From UPXZ01 sp964634605 (lineage in GTDB: Bacteria > Bacteroidota > Bacteroidia > Bacteroidales > Paludibacteraceae): a DNA stretch of 62,127 bases. The notes below the pieces were generated by a model. The model did not search any database, had not been told where the DNA came from, and saw only the letters and a list, made by a program, of their open reading frames with translations. Shown here piece after piece: positions 34,223 through 43,300 of this stretch; the first letter of the stretch is position 1, and each line of letters starts with the position of its first letter. Location of the stretch: positions 1 through 62,127 of the forward strand of contig CAZWLJ010000011.1 in assembly GCA_964634605.1 (NCBI GenBank). Reading direction: 5' to 3'. The translations under genes and the position numbers were made by a program.

Positions 34223-35587
34223 TCATATTATATGTTCCAGAATATCAGTGGTTTTAGCAATGCTTTCGTCTGTCAGTTCGTAATTTCTCAAGTCGCCCGC
34301 CAGAAATTGATCGTACGATGACATATCGACAAATCCATGACCTGACAAATTAAAGAGAATAGTTTTTTTCGTACCTTCTTCTTTAGCCTTGTGAGCTTCG
34401 CGAATGGCAGATGCAATTGCGTGGGATGATTCCGGTGCCGGTATAATCCCTTCGGTCTGAGCAAAAAGCACACCTGCCTCGAACGATTCAAGCTGAGGAA
34501 TATCCACAGCTTCTATAAATCCGTCCTTCATAAGTTGACTTACTGTACTTCCGGCTCCGTGATACCTCAATCCGCCTGCATGAATATGTGCAGGAGCAAA
34601 ATTATGACCAAGAGTAAACATAGGAATGAGCGGTGTGTATCCTGCTTCATCGCCAAAATCATACTGAAATACTCCGCGTGTCAGTTTCGGACACGAAGCT
34701 GGCTCTGCTGCAATAAAACGTGTTTTTACACCCTTGCTGAATGTATGTCTCATAAAAGGGAATGAAATTCCGGAAAAGTTTGATCCCCCTCCAAAACAGC
34801 CAATCACAATGTCGGGATATTCGCCAGCCATTTCCATTTGTTTTTCTGCCTCAAGCCCGATAACTGTCTGATGCAGCATCACATGATTGAGTACACTACC
34901 CAGCGTGTAACGGCAGTTTGGTGTATTCAGAGCCAGTTCTATCGCTTCAGATATGGCAGTTCCGAGGCTACCCTGATAAGTCGGATGCTCTGTGATTATT
35001 TTTCTGCCTGCTTTGGTGGACATGCTTGGCGATGCTATTACCTGCGCACCCCAGGTTTGCATGAGCGAGCGGCGATATGGTTTTTGTTCGTAGCTGATTT
35101 TTACCATATATACTGCCAGTTCTATCCCGAATGTTTTGGCTGCAAAAGCCAGTGCAGTTCCCCACTGACCGGCTCCTGTTTCAGTAGTGATGTTAGTAAT
35201 TCCTTCTTTTTTACAGTAATAAGCTTGTGGCAGGGCCGAATTTAGTTTATGAGAACCTACCGGACTTACACTTTCATTTTTAAAATAAATATGGGCAGGG
35301 GTATCAAGGGCTTTTTCGAGGTTGTAGGCTCTTACAAGAGGGCTCGGACGATAAATCATGTATTTATCACGAACTTCCTCCGGAATATCTATCCAGGCAT
35401 CGGTTGTATTCATTTCCTGCCTGCTCACTTCCTGCGAAAATATCGGGAATAAATCTTCCGGTTTTAACACCTCCCTTGTTGCCGGATTGATTAATGGAAG
35501 AGGCTTGTTAGGCATTTCGGCTGTAATATTGTACCACTTGGTTGGTATATCATTTTCCGATAACAGAAATTTTTTCATTTTACTCAT
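34223..35587 (-). CDS. trpB: TrpB2-type tryptophan synthase beta chain
   Basis: The 454-residue PLP enzyme is of the longer TrpB2 class, condensing indole with serine. It shows RPSPLVRAYNLEKAL near residue 80, the PLP lysine in GSHKLNSA (Lys114), ETGAGQWGTALA near 138, GCFGGGSNFSGI near 260 and the C-terminal GHGF. TrpB2 enzymes do not need a TrpA partner and are often found alone, as here, serving to reuse free indole. No other trp genes are in the window. It is complete. A Bacteroidota -7 element precedes it and a terminator follows. Confidence 0.93.
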   Translation of the reverse strand: MSKMKKFLLSENDIPTKWYNITAEMPNKPLPLINPATREVLKPEDLFPIFSQEVSRQEMNTTDAWIDIPEEVRDKYMIYRPSPLVRAYNLEKALDTPAHIYFKNESVSPVGSHKLNSALPQAYYCKKEGITNITTETGAGQWGTALAFAAKTFGIELAVYMVKISYEQKPYRRSLMQTWGAQVIASPSMSTKAGRKIITEHPTYQGSLGTAISEAIELALNTPNCRYTLGSVLNHVMLHQTVIGLEAEKQMEMAGEYPDIVIGCFGGGSNFSGISFPFMRHTFSKGVKTRFIAAEPASCPKLTRGVFQYDFGDEAGYTPLIPMFTLGHNFAPAHIHAGGLRYHGAGSTVSQLMKDGFIEAVDIPQLESFEAGVLFAQTEGIIPAPESSHAIASAIREAHKAKEEGTKKTILFNLSGHGFVDMSSYDQFLAGDLRNYELTDESIAKTTDILEHII

Positions 35588-35625
35588 AGAATTCTAATTA
35601 ATATGTGTAATTTATTTTTCAATTG

Positions 35626-35633
35626 CAAATTTA
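35626..35633 (-). promoter_or_regulatory. Probable -7 element of trpB2
   Basis: The minus strand reads TAAATTTG followed by CA, matching TAnnTTTG, about 40 bases before the start codon. Confidence 0.55.
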
Positions 35634-35697
35634 GTAATAAAATGTAATAAAAAGAGGAAATTATTGACAAATAAATCAATTATTTCGTATTGTATTC

Positions 35698-36582
35698 TTA
35701 TATTTTGTTTTTTGTTATGGCTGTCACTTTATATCCTTTATTACGCAACAAGTTGATTAACCCCTTTTCACCCGGCAAATGAAGTGCTCCTACTGCAATA
35801 AAGCATGAGTTTGATTTCATCAGATCAGGTAGCTGAGCCACCCAGTCAATATTCCGCTCGTCAAGCATCCGGGTATTTTCTTCTTCAGAAATGCCCCATT
35901 CCCGGTTCCAGGTTTTATTTAACCTCTCCAGCCCGTTAATATTTCCGGTACGGTAAAGTCTGTTAAGTTCCCGATAACTGTCATATAATATATCTTTGTT
36001 TCGTATTGTGCTGACGAGTTCTTCGGCTTTGCCTTTCAGGTTATTCATCGGAAAAAGCAATTCAATCTGTTTGTCAACCGTTTCGAGTCCTTTGACAGGG
36101 ATTCCTTTTTGGCTTGCTACAAGCTGAAAATAGGAGTCGGATGCTGTATTTTCATCAAATCGGGTTCTATCTCTGTAAAGTTCAAGTTCATAAATAGTCT
36201 GAATAAGCGAGGGATGCATCCTGGTGATGTCTTTCAGACTCATTTTCAAAGTGTTGATGAGTTCCTTATCCACAAATTCAAAATCTTCTGCCGTCAGCAA
36301 ACTTTTCATCGTCAGCGAATCGGGGAGTACTGAAGCTTTTTGAATCCGTGCCGGTACATCCGCTTCATTCAACACGATTTCTGATACGACCATATCTGAA
36401 TGATTAAAAGCAGGAAAAACTCCCGGGATACTATCCAGATAATGAATAGATATTAAGTGATGTGTACCAAACAGATATGAATTATGTTTTAATCCGTGTC
36501 CGCTTATTTTCCAAAGCAACTGGGCATTTAAAGTGCATACACCCATAGTTGCAAACAAAATCAGAAGTTTTACCTTTTTCAT
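35698..36582 (-). CDS. TraB/GumN family protein
   Basis: The 294-residue secreted protein has a signal peptide (first 21 residues, ending NAQ) and the TraB/GumN pattern: LLWKISGHG, SYLFGTHH near residue 37, FPAFNHSDMVVSEIVL near 60, and the C-terminal FIAVGALHLPGEKGLINLLRNKGYKV with GxxH. The fold is related to a proposed metalloprotease family (Tiki/TraB), with the GTHH and ALH histidines as likely metal ligands. Function in Bacteroidota is unknown. It is divergent from oxyR. Confidence 0.88.
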   Translation of the reverse strand: MKKVKLLILFATMGVCTLNAQLLWKISGHGLKHNSYLFGTHHLISIHYLDSIPGVFPAFNHSDMVVSEIVLNEADVPARIQKASVLPDSLTMKSLLTAEDFEFVDKELINTLKMSLKDITRMHPSLIQTIYELELYRDRTRFDENTASDSYFQLVASQKGIPVKGLETVDKQIELLFPMNNLKGKAEELVSTIRNKDILYDSYRELNRLYRTGNINGLERLNKTWNREWGISEEENTRMLDERNIDWVAQLPDLMKSNSCFIAVGALHLPGEKGLINLLRNKGYKVTAITKNKI

Positions 36583-36601
36583 TACTTTTTAATTTTGAAG
36601 G

Positions 36602-36609
36602 CAAAAATA
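36602..36609 (-). promoter_or_regulatory. Probable -7 element of the TraB/GumN gene
   Basis: The minus strand reads TATTTTTG followed by C, 19 bases before the ATG, giving a short leader. Confidence 0.5.
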
Positions 36610-36705
36610 GATGAAATGATTCACTGAACAAGATGGCTGTTTCATTTTTGTCAATAATTAGCGATATTAGAGCCACAATATCCAAATTTTAATAAAAATA
36701 ATCTA

Positions 36706-36713
36706 TATCTTTG
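36706..36713 (+). promoter_or_regulatory. Probable -7 element of oxyR
   Basis: TATCTTTG matches TAnnTTTG, 28 bases before the oxyR ATG. Confidence 0.65.
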
Positions 36714-36741
36714 TGAAGATTATTCTTAAAAAATACATTTT

Positions 36742-37668
36742 ATGACACTTCAACAGCTGGAATATATTGTGGCTCTGAGTAAAACCAAACATTTTGTTCA
36801 TGCAGCAGAAATGTGTGGTGTTACACAACCAACATTGAGTATGATGATACAAAAGCTTGAGGATGAACTGGATGTGAAAGTTTTTGACAGGTCGAGGCAT
36901 CCTATTGAAATAACTGCCATTGGCCAAAAAATTATTGACCAGGCTCAGGTTGTCCTATGCCAGCTGAATAAAATAAATGAAATAGTAAATGTCGAAAAAG
37001 GTAATCTGAGTGGCAATATCAATCTTGCCATTATTCCCACAGTGGCACCATATCTATTGCCAAAATTCTTTTCAGAATTCAAGAAAACCTATAAAGAGTT
37101 GTCATTCAAAATGTATGAAATGATTACCGACTCTATTGAACGCAAGCTAATTATGGGTGAAATAGATATGGCAATTGTATCAACACCGCTCAACAACCCG
37201 AATATTCTTGAAATACCGCTGTATTACGAAAATTTCATAGCCTACGTTTCACCCAACAATGAATTGTATCAGCACAGCGAACTTGTATCCGGCAATCTTC
37301 CCCTGGAACATCTTTGGGTGCTTGAGGAAGGTCATTGTTTTCGTAATCAGGTATTTAACTTCTGCAACAGCGACATACTAACTTCATATACCTACGAATC
37401 GGGCAGTATTGATACGCTGGTGAAAATTGTTGATGAAAACGGTGGTTATACTGTTATTCCGGAATTACACACAGGGCTTTTAACCGAAACTCAGAAGAAA
37501 AACCTGAGAAAACTGGTTGATCCGGAGCCGGCAAGGGAAATCTCGCTGATAATACAGCAAAATTTTATTCGTGAAGGACAGTTAAATGCTGTGGCTGAGA
37601 CTGTTAAAAAGATAATACCATCCCAAATGCTCGATGCAAGACTGAAGAAATTTGCCATCAAAATATAG
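36742..37668 (+). CDS. oxyR: OxyR, peroxide-sensing LysR regulator
   Basis: The 308-residue LysR-type regulator has an N-terminal winged helix-turn-helix (LQQLEYIVALSKTKHFVHAAEMCGVTQPTLSMMIQKLE) and an effector domain with LEEGHCFRNQVFNFC. The two cysteines fall at residues 199 and 208, the same numbers as the redox pair of E. coli OxyR. It should form a disulfide on H2O2 exposure and activate peroxide-defence genes elsewhere. No catalase or ahpC is in the window. It is transcribed away from the TraB/GumN gene. It is complete. Confidence 0.93.
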   Translation: MTLQQLEYIVALSKTKHFVHAAEMCGVTQPTLSMMIQKLEDELDVKVFDRSRHPIEITAIGQKIIDQAQVVLCQLNKINEIVNVEKGNLSGNINLAIIPTVAPYLLPKFFSEFKKTYKELSFKMYEMITDSIERKLIMGEIDMAIVSTPLNNPNILEIPLYYENFIAYVSPNNELYQHSELVSGNLPLEHLWVLEEGHCFRNQVFNFCNSDILTSYTYESGSIDTLVKIVDENGGYTVIPELHTGLLTETQKKNLRKLVDPEPAREISLIIQQNFIREGQLNAVAETVKKIIPSQMLDARLKKFAIKI

Positions 37669-38192
37669 TAAAAAAAGCAGAGTAGGGGGGTTAATATATG
37701 AAAAGAGTACTTTTTTGTCGATTTTAACATCCATTCAGTTATTGCGTACCATAGTTTGTATATTTAATTCAAACTACTGATTCTAATTCCGGATTTATCA
37801 GGTAAAAGAATTATCATGTTAATACCACGATTCAAAAATTATCCATCATTTTTTCTCACAACATAGACGATCAGATTTCTGAATTTAAATAATCCGGATT
37901 TTTTTATTTCGTAATGAAACACTTCAGGATTTTGATATTTCAGAGCACATTTACTTTTATCCTGAAATTTTCTATCTACATTGAACTGAGGTATGTTAAT
38001 CAGCAAATCTTCCCACAAACTTCTGTTTACTATTTTCCTATAATTTATATTATGTCAAATATAATTTATAATCATTCCCTGCTTAAAGAAAAAGAATAAT
38101 TTTTGATGTTATAAAATTCTATTGAAATTGAAAAGTCCCGGGTAATTTTACCCGGGACTTTTATCTTGTATCGAATCTTAATTTACAAATCA
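37669..38192. other. Intergenic region between oxyR and aspS
   Basis: The genes converge. Apart from the strong hairpin at 38131-38162, the 524 bases are AT-rich and featureless to my reading. An open frame of 61 codons at 37914-38099 has no start context or recognisable content and is probably chance. Confidence 0.5.
38131..38162. terminator. Bidirectional terminator between oxyR and aspS
   Basis: A perfect 15-bp stem, AAAAGTCCCGGGTAA against its complement, has a two-base centre and A/T-ended flanks on both strands. It suits aspS leftward and any transcript from oxyR rightward. Confidence 0.85.
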
Positions 38193-39947
38193 TTATTTAT
38201 TTATGTGAACTTTCAGATTTAGTTCGTCGAGCTGACTCTGGTCAATTTCAGTTGGTGCATCAAGCATTACATCTCTTCCCGAATTGTTTTTTGGGAAAGC
38301 AATGCAGTCGCGAATGCTGTCGAGACCGGCAAATAAGGATACGAAACGATCCAGTCCGTATGCTAAACCACCATGCGGAGGTGCACCGAACTGAAATGCT
38401 CCCATCAGAAATCCGAATTGAGCCTGAGCTTTTTCAGGTGTAAAGCCCAGTAGTTCAAACATTTTGGACTGCAATTTGCTGTCGTGAATACGAATAGAAC
38501 CTCCTCCCAGTTCCACGCCATTGATTACCATATCGTAAGCATTGGCTCTTACCTCGCCCGGATTAGTGTCCAGCAGGTGGATATCTTCGGGTTTTGGCGA
38601 CGTAAACGGGTGATGCATAGCAAAATAGCGTTGCGCTTCATCATCCCATTCAAAAAGCGGGAAATCGACAACCCACAGGGGTGCAAATTTTTCTTTACTG
38701 CGAAGACCCAACCTCTCTCCCATTTCGAGCCTTAATTCGCATAAAGCTTTACGTGTTTTATGTTTATCTCCTGCCATAATCAGTATCAGGTCGCCTTTCT
38801 GTGCATCAAACCGGGAGGCTATTTCCGAAAGGTCGCTTTCAGTAAAGAATTTATCGATGGAAGATTTAATCGATCCGTCTTCGTTGTAACGGATATAAAT
38901 CAGTCCTTTGGCTCCTATCTGGGGACGTTTTACAAATTCAGTCAATTCATCAAGTTGTTTTCTTGTGTAACTGGCACATCCGGAAGCACATATTCCACCT
39001 ACATACTCAGCATCGTCGAATACACTGAATTCATGACCTGTAACTATTTCTTTCAATTCAACGAATCTCATTTCAAAACGCATGTCGGGTTTATCCGAAC
39101 CGTAGTACTTCATGGCATCAGCCCATGTCATTTTCAGAAAAGGCTCATTAAAATCTATCCCCTTAAGTGTGCTGAAGAGATATTTTGTAAGCCCTTCAAA
39201 CGTATTCAGCACATCGTCCTGTTCAACAAAAGACATTTCACAATCGATTTGTGTAAACTCCGGCTGACGGTCGGCACGCAAATCCTCATCGCGAAAGCAT
39301 TTAACTATCTGAAAATAGCGGTCAAAACCGGAAACCATAAGCAGCTGTTTGAGTGTTTGAGGCGACTGTGGCAGAGCGTAAAATTGTCCCGGATTCATGC
39401 GTGAGGGTACCACAAAGTCACGGGCCCCTTCAGGTGTAGAACCAATCAGAACAGGTGTTTCAACTTCCAGAAAACCCAGGCTGTCAAGATACTGACGAAC
39501 TGCAATAGTCATTTTATGACGCAATTCAAGATTAACCCGCACACTGTTTCGCCGCAGGTCAAGGTATCTGTATTTCATACGGATATCGTCACCTCCATCG
39601 GTATTATCTTCGATAGTAAACGGAGGAGTTTTGGATTCATTCAGTATTTGAAGTGAATCAGCAAGAATTTCAATTTCACCGGTTGGGATATGGGCATTTT
39701 TATTACTTCTTTCTGATACTATGCCTTTAATCTGTATTACGAATTCTCTTCCGAGTTTGTTAGCCTGGTCGCATAGCTGTGCATTTACTTCCTGATTGAA
39801 TACCAGCTGTGTGATACCATATCTGTCACGTAAATCAACAAAGGTCATTCCTCCCATTTTGCGGGTACGGTGCACCCATCCTGCAAGCGTTACGTTACTT
39901 CCTGTATCGGCAAGTCGAAGCTCACCGCATGTTTTATTCCTGAACAT
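38193..39947 (-). CDS. aspS: Aspartyl-tRNA synthetase
   Basis: The 584-residue bacterial-type class II enzyme charges tRNA-Asp. It has an N-terminal OB-fold anticodon domain (LAGWVHRTRKMGGMTFVDLRDRYG), motif 2 (FRDEDLRADRQPEFTQIDCE) near residue 220, the bacterial GAD insertion near 290-410, and motif 3 (GLAYGLDRFVSLFAG) near 530. Length and order are normal. Its own promoter lies 30 bases upstream and the terminator behind it is strong, so it is monocistronic. Confidence 0.97.
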   Translation of the reverse strand: MFRNKTCGELRLADTGSNVTLAGWVHRTRKMGGMTFVDLRDRYGITQLVFNQEVNAQLCDQANKLGREFVIQIKGIVSERSNKNAHIPTGEIEILADSLQILNESKTPPFTIEDNTDGGDDIRMKYRYLDLRRNSVRVNLELRHKMTIAVRQYLDSLGFLEVETPVLIGSTPEGARDFVVPSRMNPGQFYALPQSPQTLKQLLMVSGFDRYFQIVKCFRDEDLRADRQPEFTQIDCEMSFVEQDDVLNTFEGLTKYLFSTLKGIDFNEPFLKMTWADAMKYYGSDKPDMRFEMRFVELKEIVTGHEFSVFDDAEYVGGICASGCASYTRKQLDELTEFVKRPQIGAKGLIYIRYNEDGSIKSSIDKFFTESDLSEIASRFDAQKGDLILIMAGDKHKTRKALCELRLEMGERLGLRSKEKFAPLWVVDFPLFEWDDEAQRYFAMHHPFTSPKPEDIHLLDTNPGEVRANAYDMVINGVELGGGSIRIHDSKLQSKMFELLGFTPEKAQAQFGFLMGAFQFGAPPHGGLAYGLDRFVSLFAGLDSIRDCIAFPKNNSGRDVMLDAPTEIDQSQLDELNLKVHINK

Positions 39948-39978
39948 TTTTGTTTCTGATTTAGTTTTTTTTCAAATG

Positions 39979-39986
39979 CAAATTTA
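39979..39986 (-). promoter_or_regulatory. Probable -7 element of aspS
   Basis: The minus strand reads TAAATTTG then CA, 32 bases before the aspS start codon. Confidence 0.6.
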
Positions 39987-40064
39987 AGAAAAAAGTGGGA
40001 ATTCTTCCCCTACTCCATTAAATTTAATTTAATCAAAGGTCTTACAGGGATCAGTCCCGTTTAT

Positions 40065-40098
40065 AAAAAAAATGCAGAAACCTTAGTCTCTGCATTTT
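40065..40098 (-). terminator. Terminator of the biotin-dependent carboxylase subunit gene
   Basis: AAAATGCAGA (40069-40078) pairs perfectly with TCTGCATTTT (40089-40098). The + strand A-run at 40065-40072 supplies the T-tail on the minus strand. Confidence 0.8.
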
Positions 40099-40150
40099 AG
40101 TATTCCGGATTATTAAGTCCGGAAAGTTCGAAAAATTATTTTTTCATGCA

Positions 40151-42055
40151 TTAAACAGTGGCAACTTCCACCAGTGGAGCACCTTCAGGAACTATTTCAC
40201 CTGGTTTTACAAAAATATTAATTACTTTTCCGTTCAACTCAGAAGTGATATTGTTTTCCATCTTCATTGCCTCGAGAATGAACAGAGTCTGACCATCCTT
40301 AACCACATCACCTACTTTTACTTTCACATTCAAAATGGTACCCGGAAGCGGACATTTCATTTTCTTGCCGACAGGAAGTACAACTTCTTCCTTTTTTTCC
40401 ACCACTTTTTTCTCCTTATTTTCAGTTATCTTAACAGACTGGGGATTTGTTTTGTATTCATTTTCCCTCACTCCCTTCAGATAGTTGGTAGCTACCGACG
40501 GGAAAAGTTCGAGCAACAATTCGTCTTTTTCATCTTTGGCAAGTTTTACGTTACCGAATTCAGGCAATACAGGATTATCCTGACGCTTGTAACCACTTGT
40601 ATCATAAGGTACCTCTAATGCTGAACCGGTTATCTGAGCGCGGAACTTCGGATCAACCGCTACAGGAGTTTTACCGTATTCTCCTTTTACCAGTGCAATG
40701 AACTGATTGGAAGGATTTGCATATTTAGGCCTTCCGTTTTTGATGTTCAAAGCCGAAGAAACAGCCTGTACACCAACAATCTGGCTAGTAGGCGTAACCA
40801 AAGGAGGTAATCCTGAATCTAACCTCACACTTGGAATAAGTTTCATGGCATCTTCAAGTATATCCATTGAATTGAATTGCTTCAACTGCGCTACCATATT
40901 GGTGTACATTCCACCGGGCACTTCTGCTTTTCTGACAAGATCATCCGGTTTCGGAAAATCAAAATAGGCCTCGATTGCATAACATGCTGACAACAACGCG
41001 TTTTCGTCCTGTTTCTTAACGGCTTCAATGGCTTTGTCAAATTCCATGTCGATTTCTTCCGGCAATGTATCCGTAAGCGGATTGAACGGTTTCGGGAACT
41101 GTTTGCTGGTGTCAAATGCTGCAAGTTCTTTACGGATTTCGGCTAATTCATTATTAATTTTTGCCACAGCTTCCATATTTACATCCAGCTCAATACCCAG
41201 TTTTTTACAGAAAACGTAAATCAGTTCGATAGCAGGTGCGGCAGGACCGCCTGAGAAAAACCAGATATTTGAATCTACCACATCCACGCCATACATAATG
41301 GCTGTGAGTACAGACCCTAAACCGAATCCGGGAGTACAGTGGGTATGGAAATCAACGGGAACTTTTAATTCTTTTTTGAATAATGACATCAGCGAAGCTA
41401 CTCTCGAGGGAGGAATGAGCCCGCTCATATCTTTAATGGTTATCATATCGGCACCCAGAGATTCCATTTCTTTGGCTTTGTTCAGAAAATAGGTGTCAGT
41501 GAACACAGGTTCTCTTTTCACCACGATTTCTTCTTTTTTGCTGAAGAGTCCCAGAAAACCTTTTTTCTCTACGATCTTTACTTCATCGTCATATTTGGGG
41601 TCGATGGTGTAACATACGGCACAATCTGCCATACCACCATATTTTTTGATGGATTTAACGCTTGATTTTATATTTTCCACATCATTCAGTGCATCAAAAA
41701 TACGCATGATATCCAATCCTGAGCTTACCGCATTCTTAAAGAAGCCATCAATTATTTCATCCGGATAAGGTGCGTAGCCATACAGGTTCCTACCCCGCGA
41801 TAGCGCTGTTAATTTTGATGCTCCTTCTGTCCCTGCACTGATTTTTTCAAGACGGTGCCATGGATTCTCGCCCAAATAGCGCATTACAGAGTCGGGCACA
41901 GCTCCTCCCCAAACCTCCATAGCATAAAATTTTGCTTCTTTGTAGAAAGGTAGCACGCGGTCAATTTGTGGCTGGCTCATGCGGGTAGCGAATGATGACT
42001 GCTGACCATCACGTAAAGTAAGATCCCTGATTAAAAGTTTTTTTGACATAAACAT
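40151..42055 (-). CDS. Oxaloacetate decarboxylase alpha / pyruvate carboxylase subunit B
   Basis: The 634-residue protein (start at 42055, or 42049 for MSKKLL) has an HMGL-like carboxyltransferase domain from residue 8 (LTLRDGQQSS, MTIKDMSGLIPPS, HTHCTPGFG), a conserved carboxylase domain (about 310-490), and a C-terminal biotinyl domain after a charged linker near 535-560. The biotin site is EAMKMENN with Lys598. It transfers CO2 between oxaloacetate/pyruvate and biotin, as a sodium pump subunit or with a separate biotin carboxylase. No partner subunit is adjacent, so which of the two it serves cannot be told. Confidence 0.92.
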   Translation of the reverse strand: MFMSKKLLIRDLTLRDGQQSSFATRMSQPQIDRVLPFYKEAKFYAMEVWGGAVPDSVMRYLGENPWHRLEKISAGTEGASKLTALSRGRNLYGYAPYPDEIIDGFFKNAVSSGLDIMRIFDALNDVENIKSSVKSIKKYGGMADCAVCYTIDPKYDDEVKIVEKKGFLGLFSKKEEIVVKREPVFTDTYFLNKAKEMESLGADMITIKDMSGLIPPSRVASLMSLFKKELKVPVDFHTHCTPGFGLGSVLTAIMYGVDVVDSNIWFFSGGPAAPAIELIYVFCKKLGIELDVNMEAVAKINNELAEIRKELAAFDTSKQFPKPFNPLTDTLPEEIDMEFDKAIEAVKKQDENALLSACYAIEAYFDFPKPDDLVRKAEVPGGMYTNMVAQLKQFNSMDILEDAMKLIPSVRLDSGLPPLVTPTSQIVGVQAVSSALNIKNGRPKYANPSNQFIALVKGEYGKTPVAVDPKFRAQITGSALEVPYDTSGYKRQDNPVLPEFGNVKLAKDEKDELLLELFPSVATNYLKGVRENEYKTNPQSVKITENKEKKVVEKKEEVVLPVGKKMKCPLPGTILNVKVKVGDVVKDGQTLFILEAMKMENNITSELNGKVINIFVKPGEIVPEGAPLVEVATV

Positions 42056-42136
42056 TTGAATTTTAATTCGTTATACTGACAGAATTCATAAATTTTCTAT
42101 TTAAAATTTGTAAAAATATTAGTTTAATATTCTTTT

Positions 42137-42144
42137 CAAAGATA
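42137..42144 (-). promoter_or_regulatory. Probable -7 element of the biotin-dependent carboxylase subunit gene
   Basis: The minus strand reads TATCTTTG, matching TAnnTTTG, about 80 bases before the ATG. Confidence 0.55.
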
Positions 42145-42174
42145 TAAAAAAAAAGTAAAACTACGATAACATTT

Positions 42175-42212
42175 AAAAAAAACATTGCAGTTTATCTGCA
42201 ATGCTTTTTTTT
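42175..42212. terminator. Bidirectional-looking terminator after fabD
   Basis: CATTGCAG (42183-42190) pairs with CTGCAATG (42196-42203), flanked by an eight-A run on the left and eight T residues on the right. It ends fabD transcription leftward. Confidence 0.85.
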
Positions 42213-42226
42213 AATTTTAACTGAAA

Positions 42227-43102
42227 TTATCCGGTTATAACATCCGGATTCACCTTTCTCACGAGTCCTTTGAGTACATCGCCCGGACCAAGTTCGAAAA
42301 ATTCACCTGCACCATCGTTGATCATGTTTTTAACAGTCTGAGTCCAGCGAACAGGTGCTGTTAACTGTGCAATGAGATTTTTCTTGATTGCTTCGGGTTC
42401 AGTTTGCGGATTGGCATTTACATTCTGATACACAGGGCATACGGGTGTGCTGACAACAGCTCTTTCGATAGCAGCTTGCAGTTCCTGCCTGGCTGGCTCC
42501 ATGAGTGGCGAATGGAAAGCACCACCCACAGGCAATTTCAGAGCCCGTTTTGCACCCCGTTCCTTCAGTAATTCGCATGCTTTGTCTATTCCCTCTATCG
42601 ATCCTGAGATGACAAGTTGTCCCGGACTGTTGTAATTAGCTGCAACTACGATATATTCTCTGTTTACCTGATCGCAAACTTCCTCTACAGTTTCATCGTC
42701 GAGTCCTAACACGGCAGCCATAGTCGAAGGTTCTGATTCGCATGCTTTCTGCATTGCCATTGCACGTGCAAAGACCAGTTTAAGTCCTTCCTCAAATGTT
42801 AGCGCACCTGCTGCAACCAATGCCGAAAATTCACCCAGGGAATGACCTGCAACCATTTCGGGCTTGAAATCATCGCCCATGGCAATAGCAGAAATAACGG
42901 AATGCAGAAAAACTGCAGGCTGGGTCACTTTAGTCTGACGAAGATCTTCAGCGGTACCTTCAAACATCAAATCGGTAATGCGAAAACCAAGTATTTCATT
43001 TGCTTTCTCAAAATACTCTCTGGCAACCGGTGAATTATCGTACAAATCCTTGCCCATACCTGTAAATTGCGCTCCCTGTCCGGGAAATATATATGCTCTC
43101 AT
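42227..43102 (-). CDS. fabD: Malonyl-CoA:ACP transacylase
   Basis: The 291-residue cytoplasmic enzyme loads malonyl groups onto acyl carrier protein for fatty acid synthesis. It has FPGQGAQFTGMGKDL near residue 6, the nucleophile in AGHSLGEFSALV (Ser88), and the catalytic histidine in GGAFHSPLM near 195. It is complete, and monocistronic with its own promoter and terminator rather than in a fab cluster. It is divergent from rsmG. Confidence 0.96.
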   Translation of the reverse strand: MRAYIFPGQGAQFTGMGKDLYDNSPVAREYFEKANEILGFRITDLMFEGTAEDLRQTKVTQPAVFLHSVISAIAMGDDFKPEMVAGHSLGEFSALVAAGALTFEEGLKLVFARAMAMQKACESEPSTMAAVLGLDDETVEEVCDQVNREYIVVAANYNSPGQLVISGSIEGIDKACELLKERGAKRALKLPVGGAFHSPLMEPARQELQAAIERAVVSTPVCPVYQNVNANPQTEPEAIKKNLIAQLTAPVRWTQTVKNMINDGAGEFFELGPGDVLKGLVRKVNPDVITG

Positions 43103-43197
43103 ATTTCTTATTTTTTAATATGCCGTACGCAGATAACAACGGATTATCGGGTACGGTTTGCATTATTAATAAATTTAACTTGTTTGAAAAACGGGTG

Positions 43198-43205
43198 CAA
43201 AGGTA
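43198..43205 (-). promoter_or_regulatory. Probable -7 element of fabD
   Basis: The minus strand reads TACCTTTG followed by CA, a close match to the strongest Bacteroidota -7 form, about 95 bases before the start. Confidence 0.6.
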
Positions 43206-43242
43206 CAAATTTTTAATCTATTCTGAAAATGGCTTTTGTCTG

Positions 43243-43274
43243 TTTGAGTATGTGCAAAAAATAAAGTACTTTTG
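43243..43274 (+). promoter_or_regulatory. Promoter of rsmG with both elements
   Basis: TTTG at 43243-43246 and TACTTTTG at 43267-43274 are 20 bases apart, which fits the TTTG-N(17-23)-TAnnTTTG Bacteroidota consensus. The rsmG ATG follows 26 bases later. Confidence 0.7.
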
Positions 43275-43300
43275 AACTTCTAAATAAATACTTCAGGTAT

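Noticed and set aside
37914..38099. 61-codon frame between oxyR and aspS
   Set aside because: Composition of AT-rich noncoding DNA, no promoter or recognisable motif.
43093..43275. 60-codon frame in the fabD-rsmG gap
   Set aside because: It overlaps promoters of both genes; likely chance.
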